Under the pieces are notes generated by a model. The model was given only the letters and a program-made list of their open reading frames with translations, had not been told where the DNA came from and made no database searches. From Granulicella mallensis MP5ACTX8 (GTDB lineage Bacteria > Acidobacteriota > Terriglobia > Terriglobales > Acidobacteriaceae): a stretch of 64,000 nucleotides of DNA. Shown here in pieces: positions 35,355 to 44,898 of the stretch. Within the stretch, counting starts at the first letter, position 1, and every line of letters begins with the position of its first letter. Made by a program: the position numbers and the translations under genes. Location of the stretch: the NCBI RefSeq assembly GCF_000178955.2, contig NC_016631.1, positions 5,270,001 to 5,334,000 on the forward strand, given 5' to 3'.

Positions 35355-37921
35355 TACTTCACCACCAGGTTCACCATGCGGCCCTTGACCACAATGGTCT
35401 TGACCACCGTCTTACCCACGAGACGCGCGGCAACCTTTTCGTCCGCCAGGGCAGCCGCTTTGATCGTCTCTTCGTCGCTCTCCGCGGCGACCTTCACCAC
35501 GTTCGCGAGCTTGCCGTTGATCTGCACGGGAATCTCAATCTCGCTCTCGCGTGCGAGTTCCGCGTCAGCCTCCGGCCAGGGCTGCCGGAACAGCACGCCT
35601 TCGCCGCCCATCTGCTCCCACAGCTCCGCCGCCATGAAGGGCGCGAACGGGGCGAGCATCAACACCAGCTTATGGAAGACCTCCGCAATCGTACCCACAG
35701 AGATATCGCCCGCATCCATCGCCGCTTCAGCGGTGGAGATCTCGTTGACCAGGATCATGATCGCGGCGATGCAGGTGTTGAAGTGCCAGCGCCCACTGAA
35801 GTCCTCGGTGATCTTGGCGATCGTCTGATGCAGCGTGCGCAGCAGCGCAGCGCCGGCAGGCGTCTGGGCCGCGAGCGCCGAAGGGGCAATCTCATCGCCG
35901 TGGGCGTTCTTCTCCAGCTCGCGCACCACAGGCGCGAACTTAGAAGTCAGCCTGTAGACACGCGCCAGAAAGCGGCTGATGCCTGCAACGCCCTCTTCCT
36001 GCCACTCCAGATCGCGGTCCGGCGGCGCGGCGAAGAGCGCGTACATGCGCGTCGCATCGGCGCCATAGCGCGAAATCATCTCGTCGGGCGAAACCACGTT
36101 GCCCTTCGACTTGGACATCTTCGCGCCGTCCTTGATCACCATGCCCTGCGTAAACAGGCGCTCCGCTGGCTCGGCATTCTTGATCAGTCCGAGATCGCGC
36201 ATCACCTTCGTCCAGAAGCGCGAGTAGATCAGGTGCAGAATGGCGTGCTCCACACCGCCAATGTATTGGTCGATCGGAAACCAGTAGTTCGCCTTGTCGG
36301 AGTCGAAGGGCGCGTTCGAGTTCCGTGCATCGGTGTAGCGATAGAAGTACCAGCTCGAATCGACGAAGGTATCCATCGTGTCGGTCTCACGCCGCGCAGG
36401 ACCACCGCACACCGGGCAGGTGGTGTTGACGAACTCCGGCACCTTCGCGAGCGGCGAGCCGCCCTCCTGCGTGATCTCGATCTTCTCCGGCAGCAGCACC
36501 GGCAACGCGCTCTCCGGCAGAGCAACGACACCCTGGGGCTTCACGCCCTCATGTCCGTTGATGCAATACACCATCGGGATCGGCGTGCCCCAGTAGCGCT
36601 GACGGCTGACACCCCAATCCTTCAGGCGGAACGTCGTGGTCTTCTGGCCGAAACCATGCTCCTCGGCGTAGCGAGCCATCTTGTCCTGAGCCTCGAGCGA
36701 AGCCTCACCGGTCCACTCGCCGGAGTCGACCAGCACGGCCTCTTCCTTACCGGTATAGGGCAACGCAATCTCTTCGGTGCCGGAAACACTCGGCGCGACG
36801 ACACGCTTGATCGGCAGGCCGTACTTCTGCGCGAACTCAAAGTCGCGCTCGTCGTGGCCCGGAACGCTCATGATCGCGCCCGTGCCGTAGTCCGCAAGAA
36901 TATAGTTCGCCACCCAGATCGGCAGCGTCTCGCCGTTGAACGGATTGATCGCATGCCTGCCCGTAGAGACGCCGTGCTTCTCGATGTTGCCGATATCACC
37001 GGTCTCGCGCGCGATCTTCTGCTGCGCAATCATCTCCTCGACAGACTGCTGCAATGCAGCATCATTCAGCGCCCATTGCTTGACCAGCGGGTGCTCCGGC
37101 GCAAGCTGGATCGATGTCGCGCCGAAAATGGTATCCACACGGGTCGTAAACACTCGAATCTTTCCTGCTGACTCGCTGACCGCAAAGTCGACGTGCGTGC
37201 CTTCGCTCCGCCCGATCCAGTTGCGCTGCATGGTGCGCACCTTCTCGGGCCAGCCGGGCAGCTTGTCCAGGCCGTCCAGCAGCTCATCGGCATACTTCGT
37301 GATCCGCAGAAACCACTGCTCCAGCTCGCGCTGTTCCACGAGCGTGTCCTCGTGACGCCAGCAGCAACCGCCGATAACCTGCTCGTTCGCCAGCACGGTC
37401 GCGCACTTAGGGCACCAGTTCACCTTGCTCGACTTTCGGTAGGCGAGGTCGTTTTCGACCATCTTCAGGAAGATCCACTGATTCCAGCGATAGTACTCGG
37501 GCAGGCAGGTGGCGACCTCGGTACCGGCCCAGTCGTAGCTGAGGCCGATGCGGCGCATCTGCACCTTCATCTGCTCGATGTTCTTGAGGGTCCACTCGCG
37601 CGGCGGCGTGTTGTTCTTGAGCGCAGCGTTCTCTGCCGGCAGGCCGAAGGCGTCCCAGCCCATTGGGTGCAGCACGTTGTAGCCGCGCATCCACATAAAG
37701 CGCGCGAGCGCATCGCCGATGGAGTAGTTGCGCACATGCCCCATGTGCAGTTGGCCGCTGGGGTAGGGCAGCATCTCGAGGCAATAAAACTTGGGCTTGC
37801 CGCTGGAGTGCGGCTCCGCTGCGTAAAGCGAAGGATCGGCGTCCCACCGCGCCTGCCACCTGGGTTCGATCTCTGCGGGATTGTACCGGTTCTGGTTCTC
37901 GTTCTTCTCAATCTCTGGCAT
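35354..37921 (-). CDS. leuS: Leucyl-tRNA synthetase
   Basis: Class I aminoacyl-tRNA synthetase charging tRNA(Leu), 855 residues, the usual bacterial length. The ATP-binding HIGH motif appears as QLHMGHVRNYSIGD, the zinc-type knob as VNWCPKCATVLANEQV, the editing domain holds TRVDTIFGATSIQLAPEHP and TGAIMSVPGHDERDFEFAQK, and KMSKS is present in KDGAKMSKSKGNVVSP. The C-terminal anticodon-binding and leucyl-specific regions are intact. It is the upstream member of a pair with the membrane-protein gene whose start overlaps its stop. Confidence 0.97.
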   Translation of the reverse strand: MPEIEKNENQNRYNPAEIEPRWQARWDADPSLYAAEPHSSGKPKFYCLEMLPYPSGQLHMGHVRNYSIGDALARFMWMRGYNVLHPMGWDAFGLPAENAALKNNTPPREWTLKNIEQMKVQMRRIGLSYDWAGTEVATCLPEYYRWNQWIFLKMVENDLAYRKSSKVNWCPKCATVLANEQVIGGCCWRHEDTLVEQRELEQWFLRITKYADELLDGLDKLPGWPEKVRTMQRNWIGRSEGTHVDFAVSESAGKIRVFTTRVDTIFGATSIQLAPEHPLVKQWALNDAALQQSVEEMIAQQKIARETGDIGNIEKHGVSTGRHAINPFNGETLPIWVANYILADYGTGAIMSVPGHDERDFEFAQKYGLPIKRVVAPSVSGTEEIALPYTGKEEAVLVDSGEWTGEASLEAQDKMARYAEEHGFGQKTTTFRLKDWGVSRQRYWGTPIPMVYCINGHEGVKPQGVVALPESALPVLLPEKIEITQEGGSPLAKVPEFVNTTCPVCGGPARRETDTMDTFVDSSWYFYRYTDARNSNAPFDSDKANYWFPIDQYIGGVEHAILHLIYSRFWTKVMRDLGLIKNAEPAERLFTQGMVIKDGAKMSKSKGNVVSPDEMISRYGADATRMYALFAAPPDRDLEWQEEGVAGISRFLARVYRLTSKFAPVVRELEKNAHGDEIAPSALAAQTPAGAALLRTLHQTIAKITEDFSGRWHFNTCIAAIMILVNEISTAEAAMDAGDISVGTIAEVFHKLVLMLAPFAPFMAAELWEQMGGEGVLFRQPWPEADAELARESEIEIPVQINGKLANVVKVAAESDEETIKAAALADEKVAARLVGKTVVKTIVVKGRMVNLVVK

Positions 37922-37949
37922 ACACCTTTGATTGTAAAGAACCGGAGCA

Positions 37950-38753
37950 CTACTGAGCTGTAGAAGCAGTTATAACGTCAGCCGGGTGGTCTTCTATCTT
38001 GTATCCCTCGGGAGGAGCGAATACAGCAGGGTTCGGCTCGTTCTGGTCCAGTTCTTCTATCTCGTAAGTCGTCTTTCCGTGTCTTGGATCGTCACTGACA
38101 GTCATCATCACAAGTCCGAGCTTGTTCGACCGCCAGATTTCGTTTGTCGTCACCAGTTGAAGCTGATTGCCTTCCTCTCCTGGAGGAATCGTCCGCGTCG
38201 TCCGCGATCCATGTACTTCCACACCTGCAATGATTTTGGAGCCCAAATCCTCCGTTTTGTACTCGTTTCTTGGAGGTTGCTGCCTCTCAGCAGCTTTACG
38301 TTGAGCGGCAAGCTCTTCCGGTGTTAACGGCTTGCGTGGCGTTGTTGACGCATGGAATACCTTAACAACCTTAGGCATATCATCTGTTCCAACGTTCCAG
38401 TTCATCGTGGTCTTCATCGCAGGATCGAAAACGCTCACATAAAGCTGAGCACGCGGCTCTCCATTCTCATCCCGCACGCAGCGTTGTCCCATTTCGGACA
38501 TCCATTTCCCTGCCCCATCACGCGCCAAGTGGGTCCGCATGAAACCACCAACGATGTTGCCATCTGGAAGTCGCTGTTCAAATGTCGTCTTTGCAGTTGC
38601 GGTGTAGGCAACTCTACCCCAAGGGCCGTAGCCGCTCGCACTGCCAACACCCATAGAGCATGCAGGTTCCGAACTCTGCGCTTTCGCCGCCACGCCCAGA
38701 GCCATCCCAACAGCCGCTGCGGCCATCGTCCAACGACAAAGCTTCATGCGCAT
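37950..38753 (-). CDS. Secreted protein of unknown function
   Basis: 267 residues with a signal peptide (RMKLCRWTMAAAAVGMALGV, cleaved after AKA). The mature region is soluble and rich in charged and polar residues, with YTATAKTTFEQRLPDGNIVG, a Pro/Glu/Ala linker (LTPEELAAQRKAAERQQPPR) and ADVITAS at the end. The repeated pattern of DG..V.G and T..Y.IEEL resembles Acidobacteria-specific exported proteins. I recognise no enzyme. The third in-frame codon ATG (38753) was chosen, because AGGGA lies seven bases upstream. It starts the minus-strand group before nfo and is separated from leuS by 28 bases. Confidence 0.65.
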   Translation of the reverse strand: MRMKLCRWTMAAAAVGMALGVAAKAQSSEPACSMGVGSASGYGPWGRVAYTATAKTTFEQRLPDGNIVGGFMRTHLARDGAGKWMSEMGQRCVRDENGEPRAQLYVSVFDPAMKTTMNWNVGTDDMPKVVKVFHASTTPRKPLTPEELAAQRKAAERQQPPRNEYKTEDLGSKIIAGVEVHGSRTTRTIPPGEEGNQLQLVTTNEIWRSNKLGLVMMTVSDDPRHGKTTYEIEELDQNEPNPAVFAPPEGYKIEDHPADVITASTAQ

Positions 38754-38904
38754 CGTCATTCCCTCTCGGCTGGATCCTTAGCTAATTCCTCAACGGTCAA
38801 GCGCAATCAAGGTAATCAATCCGATACGAGAGAATCAATCAATCTTCTGAAGTCTTTTAAATTTCCATGCGGCAGGGCCTAGTTCTTCATCAAACGACGT
38901 CCCC

Positions 38905-39765
38905 TTACCCCGCCGACAATGCCCGTAATGCCATCACATTGCGCGTCTCATCACCGGGTTCGTCCACGGGTGTCTCCGCGATAAACGCCGCATGTGCGAA
39001 ACGCTCATCATGCAATAGCCGCCGAAACGCCGCTGCCCCAATCGTGCCTTCGCCAATATGCTCATGCCGGTCGAGCTTTGAGCCCATCGCCGCCTTCGCG
39101 TCGTTGCAGTGCCAGACCCGCACTGCGTCGAAGCCGACGGTCTCGCCGATCTGCTGCATCGTTGCGTCGTAGCCCTCGGGAGACACAATGTCATAGCCAG
39201 CGACGTGCACGTGGCATGTATCAAGGCACACCGCGACCGGAGCACACGCCTTGAGCCGCTCCACCAACTCGGCGACCTGCTCCAGGCTGCCGCCCAGCGA
39301 AAACTCCGCGCCGGCCGTGTTCTCGATCAGGATGCGGAAGTTCTTGTCCTGCCAGGCCAGCCCCTCGATAGCCTGCTCGATCGACTGCGCGGCCAGCCGC
39401 AAGCCCTCGTCGCGAGTCAGCCCCTTCCAGCTTCCCGGATGCAGCACCAGGAACTCCGCTCCCAGCGCCAGCGCACGCTCCACTTCGCCGCGAAAACCAC
39501 CGATGGAGTTCGTCCGCACGCTTTCGGTCTGCGAGCACAGGTTGATCAGGTAGCTGGCGTGGATCGCCACCGGGTTTACGTCGAGCTTTGCACGCAGCTC
39601 CTGCATCTTCAGCGCGTCTTCAGGCTTTACAGGCGCGGACTTCCACTGCCTGGGACTCGCGCTGAAGATCTGAAATGTGTTCGCGCCCGCCGCAGCCGCG
39701 CGCTCTACCGCCGTCCATACCCCGCCCGAGGTCCCTACATGCACACCAATTCGCTTCTTTGCCAT
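38905..39765 (-). CDS. nfo: Endonuclease IV (apurinic/apyrimidinic endonuclease)
   Basis: Metal-dependent TIM-barrel AP endonuclease of base-excision repair, cutting 5' to abasic sites. The N-terminus is KRIGVHVGTSGGVWTAVERA, followed by NTFQIFSASPRQW. Zinc-site motifs are present as AIHASYLINLCS, LVLHPGSWKG, LIENTAGAEFSLGG, VCLDTCHVHVAGYD, VRVWHCNDAKAAMGSKLDRHEHIGEG (ligand His/Asp residues) and FIAETPVDEPG. At 286 residues it is full length. It lies about 150 bases from the secreted-protein gene and divergent from the flavoprotein gene at 39888. Confidence 0.95.
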   Translation of the reverse strand: MAKKRIGVHVGTSGGVWTAVERAAAAGANTFQIFSASPRQWKSAPVKPEDALKMQELRAKLDVNPVAIHASYLINLCSQTESVRTNSIGGFRGEVERALALGAEFLVLHPGSWKGLTRDEGLRLAAQSIEQAIEGLAWQDKNFRILIENTAGAEFSLGGSLEQVAELVERLKACAPVAVCLDTCHVHVAGYDIVSPEGYDATMQQIGETVGFDAVRVWHCNDAKAAMGSKLDRHEHIGEGTIGAAAFRRLLHDERFAHAAFIAETPVDEPGDETRNVMALRALSAG

Positions 39766-39887
39766 GTAAGAAAGCCTAGAGCAAATCTCCTGTTAGTGGG
39801 TAGTTGAATCGGGCTTGCGGTTTCCATCCGGAAAGCCTGCTCCATCCCCTGACCTATGGGTTTCTGGCCGTTTACAATAAAAGGAAC

Positions 39888-41036
39888 ATGAGTGAACATG
39901 CTTCGAAGTACACACGCAACCAGCCTTACACCTCTAAAGTCCTGGTAAACGATCGGCTGACCGGCCCCGAGTCGGAAAAAGAGACCATCCACATTGAACT
40001 GGCCCTCGAAGAGGGCATGACCTACACGCCGGGCGACGCCGTCGGAATTATCCCGACGAACCGCGAACAGGCTGTAGAAGGCGTCCTGAAGGCGCTTGGC
40101 TTCGACGGCACGGAGCGCGTACTGGACCACTACAAGGTCGAGATTTCACTGCATGACGCGCTGACAACGCGCCTCGGCATCGGCAAACTGGGCCGCGGAA
40201 ACCTGAACCAGTACGCCAAGCTGTGTGGCGAGAATGTTCCTGCCGGCCTGAAGGCCCTGATGGGCCAGGAAAACAAGGCCATCGCCGAGGAGTACGTCTG
40301 GGGACGCGAGTTCATCGACCTCGCAACCGAGTTTCCGGGCATCGTAAAGCAGCCCCAGGAGCTGTTCAATGTTCTGCAGCGCCTGACGCCGCGCATGTAT
40401 TCGATTGCCTCCAGCCAGGCAGCGCATCCCGACCAGGTGCACACGACCGTGCGCGTCGTCCGCTACAACGCCCACCATGCCGACCGGCAGGGCGTGTGCT
40501 CGGGCCACCTGGGCGAGCGCGCTCCCGTAAACAGCACCATGCCGATCTTCCTGCACGAGAACAACGCCTTCCGCCTGCCCGAAGACACCAACGCTCCGGT
40601 CATCATGATCGGTCCGGGCACAGGCATCGCGCCGTTCCGCGCGTTCCTGGAGCATCGCCAGGCCCTCGGCGAAAAGGGCGATATGTGGCTCTTCTTCGGC
40701 GAGCAGCGGTCGGTATCGGACTACCTGTATAAGGAGCAGTTCCTCGGCATGCAGAAGGACGGCCTGCTGACGCGGCTCGACACGGCCTTCTCGCGCGATC
40801 AGGGCAAGAAAGTCTACGTGCAGGACCGCATGCAGGAGAAGGCTGCGGAACTCTACGCCTGGCTGGAACGCGGCGCCTACTTCTATGTCTGCGGCGATGC
40901 GAGCCGCATGGCCAAGGATGTCGAGAACGCACTGCTGGATGTAATCGCGAAGGGCTCGAACGGAACCCTGGAGCACGCGACGGAGTATCTCGGGGAGATG
41001 AAGAAGGCGAAGCGGTATCAGCGCGACGTCTACTAA
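39888..41036 (+). CDS. CysJ-type FAD/NADPH flavoprotein reductase domain protein
   Basis: Diflavin-reductase-type electron-transfer protein without the flavodoxin domain: FAD-binding then NADP-binding half of a CysJ/cytochrome P450 reductase-like module, 382 residues. Evidence: YTPGDAVGIIPTNREQAVEGV, LTPRMYSIASSQA (FAD motif RxYS), GVCSGHLGER, IMIGPGTGIAPFRAFLEHR (NADP GxGTGIAPFR), LFFGEQRS and YFYVCGDASRMAKDVENALL. Such stand-alone forms pass electrons from NADPH to a partner such as sulfite reductase. No cysI-type gene is in this window. Start at ATG 39888 because the upstream in-frame codons do not resemble the family. A terminator hairpin follows. Confidence 0.85.
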   Translation: MSEHASKYTRNQPYTSKVLVNDRLTGPESEKETIHIELALEEGMTYTPGDAVGIIPTNREQAVEGVLKALGFDGTERVLDHYKVEISLHDALTTRLGIGKLGRGNLNQYAKLCGENVPAGLKALMGQENKAIAEEYVWGREFIDLATEFPGIVKQPQELFNVLQRLTPRMYSIASSQAAHPDQVHTTVRVVRYNAHHADRQGVCSGHLGERAPVNSTMPIFLHENNAFRLPEDTNAPVIMIGPGTGIAPFRAFLEHRQALGEKGDMWLFFGEQRSVSDYLYKEQFLGMQKDGLLTRLDTAFSRDQGKKVYVQDRMQEKAAELYAWLERGAYFYVCGDASRMAKDVENALLDVIAKGSNGTLEHATEYLGEMKKAKRYQRDVY

Positions 41037-41059
41037 ATCGTTCTTTGCACAAAGTAAAC

Positions 41060-41089
41060 AAAGGCCGCCAGGAGATTCTGGCGGCCTTT
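41060..41089. terminator. Bidirectional terminator hairpin
   Basis: AAAGGCCGCCAGGAGATTCTGGCGGCCTTT is an almost perfect inverted repeat with a ten-base-plus GC-rich stem and A/T flanks on both sides. It sits between the convergent flavoprotein and phospholipase genes, 24 bases from each, and can end both transcripts. Confidence 0.85.
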
Positions 41090-41112
41090 GTGTCGTGGAT
41101 GATGTTCGAAAA

Positions 41113-42603
41113 CTAGCCCCGCCTGCTCATCGAAGTCCGTTTGCGAGTGCCCTTCTCCTGCTCCGGCTCCTGCTGGTCCGCACCCGGAATCGGCGGTGCA
41201 GGCAGATGAGTCGCAGAGTACCGGGCCTTCGTCAGATCGTCCTTCGTATCGGGCAGCACAGGAGACTTTGCGCTGGCCTGGTCGAAACGGAAGGCTGAGG
41301 TCATATCGCCAAAGGTCTCCCTGCGCCAGTCGGAGATGTTCGGCTCTCTTACGCCGGTGAACTTCTCCAGGAACTGAACGACCGAGGTGTGATCGAAGTT
41401 CTGGCTGCACACCCAGCCTCCGGTCGTCCACGGCGAAACGATGATGCAGGGAACGCGGAAGCCGCCGCCGATGGGCAGGCCGTTTACGAACTCGTTCGCA
41501 GTGCCCTTGGGTGGGATCGGGGGCTGCACATGATCGAACTGGCCGTCGTTCTCGTCGTAATTCAGAATGAAGGCCGTCTTCGCCCACACATCAGGATTAG
41601 CAGCGATGGCATCGATGATGCTGGCAACAAATGCCGCACCCTCTGCAGGCAGATGGTCCGGGTGCTCCGACGCGATATGCGGCGGGCAGACCCAGGAGAC
41701 CGCAGGCAGTTGGTCGTGCAGGCAGTCATACTCGAACTCGCCCGGCGTAACAGCCACCAATCCCTTGGTGTAGAGCGGCGAATCCTTGTGCGCGTCCTGG
41801 AACTTTCTGAAGTTGTGCAGCATGTTGAAGCCGACACCGTGGGTCGCATCTTCATTCGCATACTGATAGACCTTCCAGCTCACGCCGGCCTCTTCCAACC
41901 GCTCGGCATAGGTCGTCCAGGTAAAGCCGCCCTCGGGAGCCTTGTTCATGATGATCGGTCCGCCATGACGGCCATCGGGATCGATTGTGCCCGTATACCA
42001 GTACATCCGGTTCGGCCACGTGGGGCCCATCACGGAGCAGTGATAGGAGTCGCAGATCGTGAAGGCTTCCGCCAGCGCGTATTGGAACGGAATGTCTTCC
42101 CGCTTGTAGTACCCCATGCAGTACGGGCCATGCGCTCCATCGGCAGCGCGATGAGCGGGCAGCCATTGGTTCATTCTTCCGCCGTTCCAGGCCTGGTGCT
42201 GCACAACCCAGCCGTGATTGGTCGAAGGAACCTTCTGCGCATTGGTCGACTGCGTGTCGAGATGGAAGGGCAGCATATAACCCTTGGGATTGACGGTGTC
42301 CGGCTGATAGAACACAGACTTCCCGGTAGACAACTGGAGCGCATGGGGATCGTTGAATCCGCGAACACCGGCCAGCATGCCGAAGTAATGGTCGAAGGAG
42401 CGGTTCTCCTGCATCAGCACAACAACGTGCTTGATGTCCTTCATCGATCCGTTCTTCGGAGGCCCCTGGGCGAGCAACTTCTGCACATTGGGCGGCATGA
42501 GAGACGAAGCAGCAGCCACAGACGCAAGCTGGGCTGCGCCTTTCAGCAAGCGGCGCCGGGTTACTTTCGAGGGTACGGAGTTGGACGGAAGATTTGTATC
42601 CAT
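41113..42603 (-). CDS. Tat-exported phospholipase C / phosphoesterase family protein
   Basis: Periplasmic or secreted phosphoesterase of the non-haemolytic phospholipase C/AcpA superfamily, releasing phosphate headgroups from phospholipids or phosphate esters. The N-terminus holds a twin-arginine motif in VTRRRLLKGAAQLASVAAAS. Active-site signatures are IKHVVVLMQENRSFDHYFGM (with metal Glu/Asn), MGPTWPNRMYWYTG, ILNYDENDGQFDHVQPP and FRVPCIIVSPWT. It has only the catalytic domain (496 residues), without the C-terminal DUF756 repeats of Pseudomonas PlcH. The tail is basic (EQEKGTRKRTSMSRRG). It is convergent to the flavoprotein gene and has a long upstream non-coding leader. Confidence 0.88.
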   Translation of the reverse strand: MDTNLPSNSVPSKVTRRRLLKGAAQLASVAAASSLMPPNVQKLLAQGPPKNGSMKDIKHVVVLMQENRSFDHYFGMLAGVRGFNDPHALQLSTGKSVFYQPDTVNPKGYMLPFHLDTQSTNAQKVPSTNHGWVVQHQAWNGGRMNQWLPAHRAADGAHGPYCMGYYKREDIPFQYALAEAFTICDSYHCSVMGPTWPNRMYWYTGTIDPDGRHGGPIIMNKAPEGGFTWTTYAERLEEAGVSWKVYQYANEDATHGVGFNMLHNFRKFQDAHKDSPLYTKGLVAVTPGEFEYDCLHDQLPAVSWVCPPHIASEHPDHLPAEGAAFVASIIDAIAANPDVWAKTAFILNYDENDGQFDHVQPPIPPKGTANEFVNGLPIGGGFRVPCIIVSPWTTGGWVCSQNFDHTSVVQFLEKFTGVREPNISDWRRETFGDMTSAFRFDQASAKSPVLPDTKDDLTKARYSATHLPAPPIPGADQQEPEQEKGTRKRTSMSRRG

Positions 42604-42913
42604 AACGATGTGCTCTTGGAGCTCCTTTTTGAACGCTAAAAAACGTTGACGTCGTTGGCCCGGGACAACAGGAAACCAATCTTTTTACGCCGTTTGTGGA
42701 AGGTTTTTATCAGGCCATGCTTCTCTCATAGTTGAGCAAGAGCCTGTATTTTTCTCAGATTGCCAGGTCAGCACCCTGGCGATGTCGCCTATGAAGAGAC
42801 GACGCTGAGGGATTATTTTTCCCTTGAACGTCAGCTTGTTTACTGAAAATTCATGCGCTTTGAAGTTCCAGAGAACGGCGCAAACTATTGCGGCACTTCT
42901 CGCCATAGTTTGT
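42604..42913. other. Upstream region of phospholipase gene, nothing specific seen
   Basis: About 310 bases of AT-richer sequence between the phospholipase start and the next repeat. It probably includes that gene's promoter. A Pho-box search is not convincing by eye: no repeated CTGTCAT-like units are visible. No gene is recognised. Confidence 0.35.
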
Positions 42914-43194
42914 TTTGAAGGGGAGGGGCTTCAGCCCCTCCGTTAGAAGTCTCTGTGTGCAGTGGCTTTAGCCACTGAGGGAACGATGCGAGAGCAAGCC
43001 TGTGCTCTTCCGCGTGCACGAGTCTTGCCTAACACCTGCGAGGATCTCCCTGTGTTGGAAGAGGGCAAGCTTCGATTTGCAGGCCTAAGGGATTCCAGTG
43101 GAGGGATTGCTAGCTGGATAGGCAGCATTCCCTCTGCGGCTAAAGCCGCTTTAGATGTGTTCCTAACGGCGGGGCTGAAGCCCGCCCCTTCAAA
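42914..43194. repeat. MITE-like element with about 35-bp terminal inverted repeats
   Basis: The left end TTTGAAGGGGAGGGGCTTCAGCCCCTCCGTTAG and the right end CTAACGGCGGGGCTGAAGCCCGCCCCTTCAAA are imperfect reverse complements. Each arm itself contains a hairpin (GGGGCTTCAGCCCC; GGGCTGAAGCCC). Next inside are GTGGCTTTAGCCAC and GCGGCTAAAGCCGC, again paired. It is a 281-base palindromic element of the same general style as others in the window but a different sequence family. Confidence 0.78.
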
Positions 43195-43243
43195 GCAAGA
43201 AGCTGGCTAGACCTGGAACAAGGTTGGATAACAGCCCCTGACA

Positions 43244-44680
43244 TCACCACGTATACGTCGCGGCCGCGTTCGCTCCGAGGCTGGTACTAACGGCTTTGCC
43301 CTCAAAACGGATATTGAAGGTTTTGGCCTCCGCTCCCGGATTGGCAACGATCAACACATGCTTCCCCGCCGGAGTACGAAAGGCAACATGCGGAGGAACC
43401 TCGGCAGAAGCAGGACTGGAAGCGATCCGAGTAGAACCCACCGGAATAAACTTCGACGCCTGCCCGACCGTATAGAAAGCCAGATTTCTCGTCACCTTGT
43501 CGCCATCGAGGGTGATAGCGCCTTCGCAGACCGGGCAACCGCCATTGCTGGTGTGTGGACCAAACTGCGGATCGGCCGCTAGGTTCCAGAGCAGGACATT
43601 GCGGCTCCAGTTTTCAGTCGCGCCGATCACAACACGTGACACAGGCTTGGCAATCTGGAGAGTTGGGTCAGACTTCTGATCGATGATCATCTGCTCTGTA
43701 AAGTAGAGGTTCTTTTGCGGAGCCGCGTCGTGGACCGTCGTCATCGCATCGATGGTGCCGCCATAAAGATGAAAGCCCGAACCATCGACGTACTGGCTGG
43801 CCTCCGGGTCCTTGAGGATCGAGGTGGCGTACTCCGGCTTGTCGCAGTTGTGGTCATAGAGCACGATCTTCGTGGCTAGGTTGCTTTTGCGAAGCTGCGG
43901 ACCGAAGGCCTGCCGGATGAACTGCGCCTGCTCTTCAGACGACATGTACATACTCGGCGTGTTCTTTGGATTCAACGGTTCATTCTGGATCGTGATCGCA
44001 GCGATCGTAATTCCCTGGGAGCGCATCGCCTCGATGTACTTCACCAGGTAGCGGCTATAAACCTCATAGTACTCCGGCTTGAGAGAGCCGCCTTTCGGAT
44101 CGTCATTCGTCTTCATCCAGGAAGGAGCGCTCCAGGGCGAAGCAAGGATAGAGATCCTGGGGTTGATCGCGAGAATCTCCTTCAGAACGGGGATGACGTC
44201 CTTCAAGTCGGGCCCCAGATTGAAGTGCTCCAGGGACAGATCCTTCTCCCCCTGCGGCAGATCGTCATACGTAAAGACGTGGTCGTTCATGTCGGAGGAT
44301 CCGATGCTCACCCGGAGATAACTCACTCCAATCGCATTCCCCTTCACGCCAAAGAGTTCATGGAGAAGGCTGGTGCGCGCCTTCGGGGTCATGCGCATGA
44401 TCAACTCGGCGCTTCCTCCCGTCAGAGCGAAACCAAAACCATCCATCGTCTGAAAGGTCTTTGCATCGTCCACCTCAATGGTGGGTCCCGCTCCGGAGGC
44501 ATCTTTGAAACGGAGTTGCCCTGGCTGTTTCGCCAGCAGAGAGGTGCGATCCGGCGTCGTCAGCCATTGCGTGACCTTTGGATTGGAGGCATAAGCAGGC
44601 AGAGCAAGCGCTCCCAACAAAAGGACCGAACTGGCCGCAATCCGGGGAAAAGAGGGGGAAATAGCTTGAAAGATGCGCAT
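43244..44680 (-). CDS. Secreted GH30 glycoside hydrolase (glucosylceramidase-like)
   Basis: Exported retaining glycoside hydrolase of family GH30 (beta-glucosidase, beta-xylanase or beta-1,6-glucanase types), 478 residues from the ATG at 44680. A signal peptide (AASSVLLLGALALPAYAS) follows a short N-terminus. MDGFGFALTGGSAELI is a family hallmark, the acid/base Glu is in AITIQNEPLNPKNTP, the nucleophile in LYFTEQMI, and the C-terminal beta domain is present. The ATG at 44680 has AGGAG upstream and starts the signal peptide, so a frame beginning 243 bases earlier (into the divergent lacI-like gene) was rejected. Probably regulated by the divergent LacI-type gene. Confidence 0.88.
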   Translation of the reverse strand: MRIFQAISPSFPRIAASSVLLLGALALPAYASNPKVTQWLTTPDRTSLLAKQPGQLRFKDASGAGPTIEVDDAKTFQTMDGFGFALTGGSAELIMRMTPKARTSLLHELFGVKGNAIGVSYLRVSIGSSDMNDHVFTYDDLPQGEKDLSLEHFNLGPDLKDVIPVLKEILAINPRISILASPWSAPSWMKTNDDPKGGSLKPEYYEVYSRYLVKYIEAMRSQGITIAAITIQNEPLNPKNTPSMYMSSEEQAQFIRQAFGPQLRKSNLATKIVLYDHNCDKPEYATSILKDPEASQYVDGSGFHLYGGTIDAMTTVHDAAPQKNLYFTEQMIIDQKSDPTLQIAKPVSRVVIGATENWSRNVLLWNLAADPQFGPHTSNGGCPVCEGAITLDGDKVTRNLAFYTVGQASKFIPVGSTRIASSPASAEVPPHVAFRTPAGKHVLIVANPGAEAKTFNIRFEGKAVSTSLGANAAATYTW

Positions 44681-44723
44681 GATGAATTGCTCCTGATTTC
44701 GCCGAACACTTTCGATTATTGAA

Positions 44724-44737
44724 GATAAACGCTTGTC
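44724..44737. promoter_or_regulatory. Possible LacI-family operator
   Basis: GATAAACGCTTGTC in the GH30-lacI divergent region is an imperfect palindrome centred on CG with AA...TT at the expected positions, as LacI-family sites often have. Four of six base pairs match. It lies 44 bases upstream of the GH30 start codon. Evidence is weak without a second site. Confidence 0.3.
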
Positions 44738-44898
44738 TAAACGAGATCCATCGCTGGTCGCGTTGCCGGAGAAGAATAACGAGTTGCAGGAAGGATGCGC
44801 AAGTCGCCCTGAAGGAGAAGGGCCCCCGCAAAAGAACCACGCTAAGAACCTGTCCGAACCCGCTACAACCGCCCTGACAGGGTTTAGACTGGGCGGTA

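Noticed and set aside
35270-37171. Long plus-strand open frame (over 600 codons) opposite leuS
   Set aside because: It is antisense to a certain leuS gene. Its product is Arg/His/Leu-rich with no family motif, as expected for the complement of a GC-rich gene.
41389-42639. 416-codon plus-strand frame opposite the phospholipase C gene
   Set aside because: The minus-strand gene has a Tat signal and active-site motifs; the other frame shows no domain.
42604-43240. Possible CRISPR or riboswitch in a 640-base gap
   Set aside because: The repeated pieces are paired inverted repeats of one palindromic element, not evenly spaced direct repeats. No riboswitch core seen.
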